Part shown: piece after piece, positions 41,891 through 50,170 of the stretch
How the letters are laid out: every line of letters begins with the position of its first letter
Position numbering within the stretch: position 1 is the stretch's first letter
DNA from: Eutreptiella sp. 'Long Island Sound 2002'
Lineage: Eukaryota > Euglenozoa > Euglenophyceae > Eutreptiales > Eutreptiaceae
NCBI GenBank assembly: GCA_964036045.1
Contig: OZ038381.1
Coordinates: 101,747,367 to 101,811,366 of the forward strand
DNA: 64,000 bases
Reading direction: 5' to 3'
The notes under the pieces: generated by a model
What the model was told of the DNA's origin: nothing
The model's database searches: none
The model's input: only the letters and a program-made list of their open reading frames with translations
Made by a program: the position numbers and the translations under genes

Positions 41891-43137
41891 CAGAAGGCGG
41901 CCCCTATCCTCTTTCGGGTTGCTACCCGGATCGGTTCCTAGGGCTGCAAGCCCACGTCATCTTGGCTTCCCTGGTGTCTCATGTTCCAGGGATCATGAGC
42001 GACGTCTACAAACACACGAACCAGCAGGGCACAATCTGAGCTCTACCTGTTTGGGCGATTCACGCCGTGGGGCGCACACCCCACGGCCAGTGCATGGATA
42101 GCTACACTGAATGCTGTCCAATGGGAAGCTGGCTCAAGCACTGTGAGCACCACCCTTGAGTTGGCTAGGGTATTGAGGGAGGTTGGTGTCACCGATGGGG
42201 TTAGGGAGGGCACAACCTACCGTTGGGGGGGGTCGGTGGTGGGGCACTGGCGAAGGCTTGGAAGAAGGGCAAGAGGGCACGTGATCCCTGGGGGTATGCA
42301 CCAGGCCATGCTTACCAGTTGTTGGACTAGGAACGGATCAAGGCTAACACTCGGAAAAAGGCACTGGCAGTGCAGGTCAAAGATCCGTTGGGGAACATTG
42401 TTACACCCAAGTCATTGGGGGTCACCCTCCTTGACTTCACCGAGTGGGTCTTGCCCTATGTCCTTGTGGAGGGTGATGGACAAGATGTTTGGAACTGAGG
42501 TGGGTTGGAAAGGGTGGCGGAGGGAAGACTGGTGCAACACCTTGTGTCCAAGCCTTTGCAAGCAAAGCAGGGGTATACGCAGGGGGCCACGGAAGGGTGG
42601 TACCGAACCATCGACCTGGCTTTTTGAAGGGATCCGTACAGCTGTCTACATTGACTGTGGTTGTTGAAGGGGGACTTTTGCAGCCCTTTTGGGGTGTACT
42701 TGGCATCCCTCCCGCATGGGGTTGACCAGTGCTAGGACTCTTGGAGTGTGTGCACCTGTGCCGGTGCATGTGGGGGTTGATGACCAATGTGGGTGGCGCA
42801 CGTTGCTCCATGCTGTGAAGGAGTACATTCTGGGCCGCCACTAGACAAACGCAGCCCCTTGTGGATGCAGTCATGGCCATGGCGCGAGGACTGCATGTTG
42901 CCTAACCCTATCAGTACCGGGGATGCATTTACCTATGACCTGTGACCTTGGCTATGCACCCCCAATTTCCGTCTTTCGGTGCCTTGGGTACTTCCATGTG
43001 GGATGGGATACGGGTTTACCGAAGCCCCTAAAACCATGTCCAAACCTCACCGCATCCCCTTTAGAGTAGTGTAGAACCCGTGCGGTGAATCTTTCAAGGG
43101 TCTACACCCATCAAGTATTCACCGTATCCCCTCAACA
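41891..43137. other. Unassigned DNA inside candidate element I
   Basis: Overlapping frames on both strands (42143-42667 plus; 42437-42880 minus) have no recognisable motif. CCGCATCCCC and ATTCACCGTATCCCC phrases repeat near 43050-43135. Confidence 0.35.
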
Positions 43138-43811
43138 CTAGTGTACATCCCATGCGGTGATTGTCAACCACAAGCCGGTCACCCAACGTGAATGCCAATA
43201 CAATGCATGCCAGAGTGGCAATAAATTGCACTCTCCAGTTGCGCAATGCCACACATATCTCCGAGGGTCACAAAACGGAAGCATGCAGAGCACACTGATA
43301 TACTCCACATTCAGGGCACTGATGTGGACTGTGTTGTCGCAAAAAAAGCACGACGAACGGCTGGGTGAACAATAGGGGCTAGCATACATCCGTGCCAAGG
43401 CTGAACTGGGTGTGGTCTCAATAGGGGGGGCATGCGCAGAATCGCGATAGTGCAAAGCTGCCTGTGCAATCTCACGCAACAACCACAATCTGTCTTGTGG
43501 AAGTTGGATGCTACCGTTGACAACACGCCTTGACAAAAGGCAATGTAGCATCAGAAGGCAGGCAAGATGGCAGCTCACACCGTCTTCTTGATGTAGGAAG
43601 GTGGAGTAGAGGGGGGCTATAGCAAAAGCTACACTGGCAAACTAACCCAAAAATCTGTCCCACCTCTTCTGCAGCCTTGGCCCAATGCCTTCTTGTTTGG
43701 CAATGAGGTTGACTATGGCACCAAAACTGCATGTAGTGCCCCCTTCGATTTCCATGTCTGGATCCCCTCCGTTTACGTTGATGTCCGTGGGCACGCCGAG
43801 GGGGGTGGAAT
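43138..43811 (-). CDS. Putative two-exon Cys-rich gene fragment
   Basis: Exon A (43811-43664) follows a long pyrimidine tract with CCCCAAG|ATTCC and ends AAGAG|GTGGG in phase 2. Exon B (43528-43140) starts TGTCAAG|GCGTG in the matching phase and ends at TAG. The product reads DINVNGGDPDMEIEGG and IVNLIAKQEGIGPRLQK, then GSIQLPQDRLWLLREIAQAA and a Cys-rich stretch (SCFFCDNT, LPFCDPRRYVWHCATGEC). The matching phases support a real spliced gene. The family is not recognised; the Cys pattern suggests zinc binding. An upstream frame (to 44157) with LRCNACRGPT may be another exon. Confidence 0.4.
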
Positions 43812-44279
43812 CTTGGGGGCAAACACAGTTGAAAAAAAATAGAAACAAATCGAAAAGTGTAAATACCTGGGAGGAGTCATGACAGCAACACAGCCGAGCA
43901 CCCCATGTGCATAAGCAAAACATAATATACAACATACAATGCAGGGAAGAGAGCCGAGCCGGAGGCGTGAAATAACCCCCAGAAGGTCCAATGAGTGTAG
44001 CAGCCCACAATAGGAGGGCATACATTTTGATTGTCGGTCCCCTGCATGCATTGCACCTTAGCCTGTGTCTGTGACTCTTTACCCATGAATGATGAGTAAG
44101 CTCCTTCATCATATCAAAGGTTCGAGTGTCAAACAAAACAAAGCAATAAAAGTACATTGCATGCGTATTCTAAGGGTATCATCCGTCCCCACAGGACTCA
44201 TTGTCGCCGATTTCTTCGTCCATGCCCCGGTGCCTTCCGCAGAGCTTTGCTTGGAGGACACTGTTGCAAACACAAAGGG

Positions 44280-45130
44280 CATAAGGAAAAAAGGGGGCCC
44301 AAAAGAGGGCGGAATTGGTACGTCAGCCCTGCATTCTCGGGGGTCCCCAACGGCAAGCGCGGGGAGCGAAATCAAAAGTGGTCCCCCACAAAGGGGAACA
44401 AAATCAGAAGTGGCTGACCCACTCTTGCCTTCTCGGGGGCCCAAAGGAGGGCGGAAAGGTCCCTAACCCCAACTCAAGGGGCCACGCAACAAAGTGTGGA
44501 TTGCAGGTCCCTAACCCCAACTCAAGGGGCCACACAACAAAGTGTGGATTGTGAGTCCCTAACCCCAACTCCAGGGGCCACGCAACAAAGCGTGGATTGT
44601 GAGTCCCTAACCCCAACTCGAGGGGCCACGCGACATAGCGTGGGAGTCAAAAAAAAAAGGGAAAGAAAGTGGCAGGCAAAATTGCATTCTCGGGGATCCC
44701 CAACAAAGGGGAGGAAAATCAGAAGTGTTCCCCAACAAAGGGGAACAAAATCAGAAGTGGCTACCTCTCAGTGGCCCAAAAGAGGGCGGAAATGCTACAT
44801 CACCCCTGCATTCTCGGGGATCCCCAACATAGGGGAATAAAAATCAGAAGTGGCTGCCTCACCCCTACCTTGTTGGGGGCCCAAAAGAGGGCGGAAGTGC
44901 GGGGGTCCCCAAACAAGGGGACAAAGTCAAAGGTGGCCCACAAGTGGGCGGAAGTGCTACGTAACCCCTACGTTATCAGGGGTCCCCGAAAAGGAGTTCA
45001 AAAGTGGCCCCCGCCGGGCTCTTGGAAAAAATCTCATAGTGGGGGTCCTTAAGGGCGGTCCTTAACCAAAAAAAAATGTTGGTCCTAAAGGACCACCTTG
45101 CCTCACCACGCCAGTGGAAAAAAGCCCCTC
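44280..45130. repeat. Mini-hairpin repeat field
   Basis: Variable units combine CCCTGCATTCTCGGGG, CCCCAACAAAGGGG, ACAAAATCAGAAGTGG and GCCCAAAAGAGGGCGG. Most blocks are short perfect or near-perfect palindromes. The same unit forms the regular array at 49.2-49.6 kb. Open frames across it are products of repetition. Confidence 0.8.
44458..44648. repeat. 48-bp tandem repeat x4 (double hairpin unit)
   Basis: Each unit reads GTCCCTAACCCCAACTC, AAGGGGCCAC and CAACAAAGYGTGG. It contains two hairpins, CCCC-AACTCAA-GGGG and CCACAC-AACAAA-GTGTGG. The period of 48 keeps one frame open. Single related units occur near 25,900 and 28,830. Confidence 0.88.
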
Positions 45131-45207
45131 AGAGCGGGGGACAAGATCAGATATGGCCAACAAGTGGCCCGAAAATTCTCAAGCCTACTTCTTTTGTTTT
45201 TGGAGGT

Positions 45208-45258
45208 TCTGAAACCTAGTAAAAAATTTTTTTACTAGGTTCTGAAACCTAGTAACAC
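45208..45258. repeat. CTAGTAAA palindromic boundary repeat, copy 2
   Basis: GTTCTGAAACCTAGTAAAAA is followed by its near-complement and then the same phrase again. About 45 bp of it recur at 50045-50090. Confidence 0.88.
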
Positions 45259-45490
45259 GGGGGGGGGGGGGGGGCGTACCATCTGGCCATACGCCGACTC
45301 CCTCCCACTTTCCAGCCAATTTCAAGGCGGGGTGGGGCTGGGTTTGGGGGGGGGGGGGGGCTGGGGCTAGCTGAAGGGGAGGGGGGCACCTGGACCCCAA
45401 CATATATGGCTCAAAATGACCCCCTCATCGCGGTAGACATTTTTGCGGTATGTATGTTGGCAAAAAAAATTGCAACAGGGGGGGGGGGGA

Positions 45491-45580
45491 TGGTAGGTGG
45501 TACTTGTGTTTAAGGGCATAGCACCCCCGAGTCAATTCCAGGCCACTATTGCCAGTGGCGCCCCACCCAGGCCGAACCAT
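45491..45580 (+). repeat. tRNA-like dispersed repeat R1, copy 2
   Basis: GGTAGGTGGTACTTGTGTTT, AAGGGCATAGCACC and GAGTCAATTCCAGG give an A/B-box-like layout. It follows CAGG plus a G run (45475), an end-like motif shared with the hAT-like elements. Confidence 0.6.
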
Positions 45581-45846
45581 GCATGTTGTGAAGAAGGAGT
45601 TCATGTATGTTTCGAAAGCCTTTGGAAGAAGGGGGGGAAGGGTTTGCAACGCGCGCAATACGTTTTTTTAAAACAAATTCTCTCCGCGCACTACGTGCCC
45701 ACAACGTGTGCATGCACTATGCCCACACACCGGTGGTACATCGTGTGCACCAACCCGCCGCGTGCCCTTCATGGGGATCTCCTCCTTGGGGCCTCAAAAC
45801 ATTGGTTATTGGAGTGGTGGAGTTGAGGAAGGTAATGGAAGGGGCA

Positions 45847-46666
45847 CTAAGAGCGCTTGTCCACCGGACGATCAAAGTAGTCCTCGTCGTCCCTAGACGA
45901 ATCGCTTGCTTCGCGGGTTCTCTTCTTTTTGGCCCCGAGAAGTGCGTCCAGGCGTTTCTTGTCTCTTGCCCGCTTCCCGGTGGACTTCAATGGCCGTGTC
46001 ACACAATCCCCCTCCGTAGTGGCCTCCGATTCAGAGGGTGGCAAGGGTGGAGTATGAGATGTTGTTGGTGGCATCGGGGGAGTTGTAGAGGAGGAGGAGG
46101 AGGACGACGACGACGACGAGGAGGAGGAGGAGGAGCTGTTGTTGTTGGCAGGGGTGTGGGTCAAATGTGTGATGGAAGGAGTGGGCGTATCACCAGCCAC
46201 TTTTTGCCTCTTTGACCCGCTCTTGAGGGCACCAACGTTCCATCTGCGCACAGATGCTTCCTCCTCCTCACTGACACGAAGGCCATGTGGAATGGGATCA
46301 TTGGGATGGAGGGCAACAAAATGGGCGGCCATACTGTACAACCAAACCATGGTTGTGCATTGGGGGCAATTTACCGGTCGGTTGGTGCAAGGGTTGGCCT
46401 TGGTTGCCGTTGACATTCGGCCTCAAGAGATTGCCGATGGCTTCGATGGGCAAGAGGTGACCGCCACCACCATGCGATTCCGTGTAGACAGGGATTGAAG
46501 CGGCAAGCAGATTGTGCACTCATCCCGTGCTCCACAAAAACCACAAATATTGGCGCATGACCGGGCCGCTTGTCCTTCAATGTGGTGACCACGTAGAATG
46601 TGTTGCCCAATGTGCGTGCGCAGCACTCGATGTGACACGTTCTCTTGGCAAATCCGGCAACTCACA
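45847..46666 (-). pseudogene. Multi-zinc-finger protein with one in-frame stop
   Basis: A likely acceptor (CCCAAACAG|TGTGAG, 46666) opens SCRICQENVSHRVLRTHIGQ, a C-x2-C...H-x3-H type finger. It is followed by CGFCGARDECTICL (paired CxxC) and, after an in-frame TGA (46425-46423), by NPCTNRPVNCPQCTTMVW and HFVALHP, another C-x2-C...H-x4-H-type unit. The rest is hydrophilic with a serine tract of 17 residues (from mixed GAG/GAC repeats), a basic stretch (KRARDKKRLDALLGAKKKR) and an acidic end, closing at 45847. The frame is the same on both sides of the TGA, so one substitution would account for the break. It may bind nucleic acid as part of a mobile element. Confidence 0.55.
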
Positions 46667-46759
46667 CTGTTTGGGCATGCAAGTGTATTACAATAGGGTG
46701 TCACCCTTGCCAATGGGACTCGTTGTGGCCGATTGTGAAAACTGTATAAGTCGTGTACA

Positions 46760-46910
46760 AAAAAATCGTCTAGTCGTGTAATTTTTTTTGCGGTAAATGC
46801 GTGTAATTTTTTTTGCGGTAAGTCGTGTGAATTATAAAAAAAAAATTGAATTTTTTTATTTTTGCGGTAAGGGATTGTAATTTTTTTTTGCGGTAATTCG
46901 TGTAAATTAT
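46760..46910. repeat. CGTGTAA-T(n)-GCGGTAA repeat cluster, copy 1
   Basis: The phrase GTCGTGTAA, a run of 7-9 T, then GCGGTAA recurs about five times with 22-45-bp spacing. It lies between the zinc-finger gene and the protease gene. Confidence 0.85.
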
Positions 46911-47099
46911 AAAAAAATTGAAAAATATAAAGAAATGCAACCTTTGCAATACATGCGCAATATGTACAGCTGCCGGTTCCGTACGGCACCCCATAGCGAC
47001 TTTAATGATGGGACGCCGAGTCCACAAAGCACATAGTACTCTGCGTGGCCACCAATTAGTTGGGACTCGGCCAATATAACATAGTTTCACATGTTGTCA

Positions 47100-47240
47100 T
47101 TGGCGCTAGACTCAAAATCAGGCCCAAGAGAAGAGTCCTGACAGGGCCATGGCCAACACCCATTGTGCCTGCACTCGGATCAAAATCAGGCTCAAGAAAA
47201 AGAGTCCCGACAGGGCCATGGCCAACGCTAGTGCCACCAT
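47100..47240. repeat. ~68-bp tandem duplication
   Basis: The phrase CAAAATCAGGCYCAAGARAA, GAGTCC, GACAGGGCCATGGCCAAC occurs twice in tandem. It lies just past the 3' end of the protease gene. Confidence 0.8.
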
Positions 47241-47352
47241 TATAGGCCACCATGGGCACTGGCATGGGGCCAAATATAATAGCAATCTTATACGCTCCAC
47301 CATTGGTACACCAAACGGCGGAGGAAAATACATCCCACAAAACATGCACCCG

Positions 47353-48480
47353 CTACAAGTAGTTGCAGAATGCACGCTTGTAGATCAAGTCCGTTTTTGT
47401 GTCACCAGATTTGGGCTTTGCACCAGGATTGGGGTTAAGCTGACAAGCGGCGCGCAACTCTTTCACTAGCTGCTTGGGCAGGTCATCAATGAAAAGCTGG
47501 ACACGCTCTAGTTGGCCAGATGCATCTGCTGGGTAGCCATCCGGCACCTTGCGCCACTCTCCACGGATGAGGACCTTGGGACGGGTGTCCTCCTCCTCTG
47601 TGGGAGTGTCCACGGAAGGTTGCGTCCTGGCCTCCGGGCTTTCCACGCTCTGCTCGGCGGAGGCCTCCTTGCCTTCGAGTGGGGTGGGGGTGGCGTGAAC
47701 ACTGTCCTCCTTAGCCGAAAGTGCACCTTCAACTTGGGTGCTGGGTGGGGACTCAAGAGGGCCAGAAAGCTCGGTCACGCCCTCCACATCATCACCGGGC
47801 GCTTGAACGACCCGCAAAGCACGATCAGCATTAACAATGCTGAGCACATAGTCCACAAAACCGGCACCCATTGGGACAAGGGGCACATTGGAAAAAGTAC
47901 GCCGGTGCTCCACCACCTGCTTCGCGATGTTCAAGCTTTGAAAACCACAAGACCAACCGTCCGTTTGGAATCCCAAGGCGGGGTGCTTGGTGTTTCGCGA
48001 AGATTTCTTCAAGGCCGACAAGAAAAGACGGATCAAATCAGTGAAGCTTAGGGGTTCCCGAACCCAAACAGTGAAAAGCTCCAACCGGACACGACAATCG
48101 AAGGCACACACAAACCAGTGCAACCCTTCCTTGCCATTGGAATTAACCACAAAAATGTGGCGGCGGCACCACCTCATGTTGGCCATTCCTTCGCCAGATT
48201 CAACTCTCTGCATGTACTTGGAGAGTCTCTTGATATATAGAAGCGCTAGAGTCCACGCACGTGGTTCATCGATTTCATTGTGGCAGACCTCTTGGTTAAA
48301 CCAACACAGGATATCCTTGTCGGTCAACCAATCTCCCACCCCCAAAAGGGGTTGTTTCGCTCGCAATGGTGCTCCGAGTACGCCTTTGGGGACTGGGAGG
48401 GTGGATAGGGGGTGCCTTGGGCAAGACCTTCTTTCCCTTCGCCTTCTTGTTTGGCATAGGGGCCGTAGGGGGAGGCGCAA
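47353..48480 (-). CDS. C48 (Ulp1-like) cysteine protease
   Basis: The conserved part runs DWLTDKDILCWFNQEV, then WCRRHIFVVNSNGKEGLHWF (catalytic His in LHWF), and HPALGFQTDGWSCGFQSLNI, which contains the oxyanion Gln and the nucleophilic Cys in GWSCG. This is the C48/Ulp1-like layout, whose members cleave SUMO-like or viral/transposon proteins. The acidic member of the triad, expected between them (FTVWVREPL), is not a clear Asp. The C-terminal ~150 residues are acidic and Pro/Glu-rich, ending DTKTDLIYKRAFCNYL. The N-terminal part of this frame is probably not coding: a basic Ser/Pro-rich sequence in another frame (DSEVDLFAPPP, NKKAKGKKVLPKAPP) leads into the conserved part if one base in the G run near 48341-48345 is gained or lost. 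A related C-terminus lies at 41652-41890. Confidence 0.65.
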   Translation of the reverse strand: MRLPLRPLCQTRRRRERRSCPRHPLSTLPVPKGVLGAPLRAKQPLLGVGDWLTDKDILCWFNQEVCHNEIDEPRAWTLALLYIKRLSKYMQRVESGEGMANMRWCRRHIFVVNSNGKEGLHWFVCAFDCRVRLELFTVWVREPLSFTDLIRLFLSALKKSSRNTKHPALGFQTDGWSCGFQSLNIAKQVVEHRRTFSNVPLVPMGAGFVDYVLSIVNADRALRVVQAPGDDVEGVTELSGPLESPPSTQVEGALSAKEDSVHATPTPLEGKEASAEQSVESPEARTQPSVDTPTEEEDTRPKVLIRGEWRKVPDGYPADASGQLERVQLFIDDLPKQLVKELRAACQLNPNPGAKPKSGDTKTDLIYKRAFCNYL

Positions 48481-48539
48481 AGAGGTCCACCTCTGAATCA
48501 GATGACCGAACCTCTTTTTTCTTCACCTCCTTACCTGGG

Positions 48540-48720
48540 GGAGAGGCCAATAGAGGACCCCTGCCGCCTGGGGGTCCCCACCGCTTCAGAGCGGGGGGCA
48601 GAATCAGAAGTGGCCCACAAGTGGGCAAGGTGGCTACATAACCCCTGCCGCCTGGGGGGTCCCCACCGCTTCACAGCGGGGGGCAGAATTAGAGGTCGCC
48701 CAGAGGTGGGCACATTGCCT
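48540..48720. repeat. Two ~80-bp hairpin units upstream of the protease gene
   Basis: ACCCCTGCCGCCTGGGGGTC, CCCCACCGCTTC, AGCGGGGGGCAGAAT and GCCCACAAGTGGGC occur twice. They are divergent members of the mini-hairpin family. Confidence 0.8.
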
Positions 48721-48734
48721 ACAGGCATGCATTT

Positions 48735-49060
48735 TTAGTAAAATTGGTAATTCTTTCTTTGTGGTAAGGTCGCGTAATTTTTTTATTTTTGTGGTAAACG
48801 CGTGTAGGAAAAAATCGTCACATCATGTAATTTTCTTTTTTGCGGGAAGTCGTGTAATTTTTTTTTCCGCGGTAAATGCGTGTAACAAAACAATTGTCAC
48901 GTCGTGTAATTTGTTTTTGGCGGTAAGTCGCGGAATTTTTTTTTGCGGTAAATGTGTGTGACGGGCTTACACGGCTTATCGCAAAAAAAATTACACGACT
49001 GGACGATCTTTTTGTTACACGCATTTACCGCGAAAAAAAAATTACATGAATTACAACATA
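48735..49060. repeat. CGTGTAA-T(n)-GCGGTAA repeat cluster, copy 2, palindromic
   Basis: About six forward units (48760-48960) are followed by inverse units (TTACCGC-A(n)-TTACACG) at 48970-49055. The region can fold into a large imperfect hairpin centred near 48965. Confidence 0.85.
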
Positions 49061-49179
49061 CACTGGCCGATTTCTTAATACATATGCTATTGCGTGCTAA
49101 AGAGCAAAGTAGCAAGCATGGCAATACACATTAATGACTTGTTCAAGAGTGGAAGAGGGACTAAATCAGAATTGGCTGT

Positions 49180-49640
49180 CTAACCTCTGCCTTCTGGGGT
49201 GCCCAAAGGTGGGTGGAAATGCTACATCACCCCTGCATTCTCGGGGATCCCCAAACAAAGGGGGACAAAATCAGAATTGGCAGGGCCCACAAGTGGGCGG
49301 AAATGCTACATCACCCCTGCATTCTCGGGGATCCCTGAACAAAGGGGGACAAAATCAGAATTGGCGGGGCCCACAAGTGGGCGGAAATGCTACATCACCC
49401 CTGCATTCTCGGGGATCCCTAAACAAAGGGGGACAAAATCAGAATTGGCGGGGCCCACAAGTGGGCGGAAATGCTACATCACCCCTGCATTCTCGGGGAT
49501 CCCCAAAGAAAGGGACAAAATCAGAATTGGATGCCTAACCCTTGCCTTCTGGGAGGCCCACAAGTGGGCGGAAATGCTACACCACCCCTGCATTCTCGGG
49601 GATCCCCAACAAAGGGGACAAAATCAAAGCAAAAAAAAAC
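49180..49640. repeat. 84-bp tandem hairpin array
   Basis: GCCCACAAGTGGGCGG starts at about 49285, 49369 and 49453 (period 84 bp), and again near 49556 after a longer unit. Each unit contains three small palindromes: CCCACAAGTGGG, CCCCTGCATTCTCGGGG, and a CCC...AACAAAGGGGG pair. The period is a multiple of three, so frames stay open (up to 156 residues) without indicating a gene. Confidence 0.9.
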
Positions 49641-49696
49641 AAAAAAAAAATTTCCCATGGTGTCCCTGATCCTGCCTACCGTCCTGCAGACTGACC

Positions 49697-49763
49697 CCAC
49701 TAGGGTTTGAACCTAGGACCTTCCAGTTGCAGAGGCACTGCTTTACCCACTAGGGTATGGCCC
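49697..49763 (-). repeat. tRNA-derived SINE head
   Basis: On the minus strand CCCTAGTGGGTAAAGCAGTG resembles an A box. GGTCCTAGGTTCAAACCC, 32 bp further, is a good B box (GGTTCRAANCC-like). No paired acceptor stem was seen, so it is a SINE-like relic rather than a tRNA gene. Confidence 0.6.
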
Positions 49764-49830
49764 ATCTCTGACATACCTCTGCACAAGGTTGGTATTCATA
49801 TTTGGTCCAATTTGGTTTTCATCCATTATT

Positions 49831-50020
49831 GGGTTCTGAGTATTTTGAGTATAGACACATGGGCTGAAAACCCATTTTTTCACCCTCTACTAAGTCAAGC
49901 AAAATTTCCTTAGGGCGCCTTCGGCGCCCATGGTCCGGCACTTCCCAGCCAAAACCCAGCAGGGAGGGGGGGGGGAAGTCGGCATAAAGGGTCCGGTCCC
50001 GGCGCCCCCCCCGTGCCTAG
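49831..50020. repeat. Dispersed GAGTATA/GGCGCC/G-tract repeat, copy 1
   Basis: It shares, in order, TTTTGAGTATARACACAT, the palindrome GGCGCCTTYGGCGCC, a split G tract, and CATAMARGGWCCGGKCCCGG...CCCCCCCGTG with 61128-61332. Confidence 0.75.
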
Positions 50021-50170
50021 TAAAAACAAAAACTTTTTTTACTAGGTTCTGAAACCTAGTAAAAAAATTTTTTACTAGGTTCCCGATACCTAGTAAAAAC
50101 TAGTGAACCTAGTAAACTATTACCTAGTAAAAGGATTTTAAAACAAAATTTTTACTAGGTTTTACTACAG
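50020..50170. repeat. CTAGTAAA palindromic boundary repeat, copy 3
   Basis: Seven CCTAGTAAA phrases and four TTTACTAGGTT inverses occur in 150 bp. It includes the ~45-bp palindrome shared with 45208-45258. Confidence 0.88.

Larger units (their letters stand above)
41240..45258. mobile_element. Candidate repeat-bounded element I
   Basis: The interval starts with a CTAGTAAA-rich, A/T palindromic tract (41250-41400), then a G run and a tRNA-like repeat (41464-41552), then the C-terminal remnant of a C48-like protein (minus), a two-exon ORF, mini-hairpin repeats (44280-45130), and a second CTAGTAAA palindrome (45208-45258). The next interval (45208-50170) has the same order. This is inferred from parallel layout. 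I saw no transposase and no target duplication. Confidence 0.4.
45208..50170. mobile_element. Candidate repeat-bounded element II (C48 protease, zinc-finger gene)
   Basis: In order: CTAGTAAA palindrome, G runs, R1 repeat, zinc-finger gene (minus), CGTGTAA/GCGGTAA cluster, C48 protease gene (minus), hairpin repeats, a second and palindromic CGTGTAA/GCGGTAA cluster, an 84-bp hairpin array, a tRNA-like SINE, a G-tract repeat, and a final CTAGTAAA palindrome. C48 proteases accompany several DNA transposon groups (for example KDZ and Mutator-like elements), but I see no transposase here. Confidence 0.4.

Noticed and set aside
49134-49669. Repeat protein of ~28-residue units
   Set aside because: The 84-bp period is a multiple of three, so several frames stay open. 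The conserved feature is palindromic DNA, not one protein frame.
41240-50170. Polinton/Maverick or giant-virus insertion, suggested by a cysteine protease
   Set aside because: No polymerase B, packaging ATPase, capsid or integrase motif was seen, and the protease has the C48 Ulp1-like pattern. A transposon context is enough.
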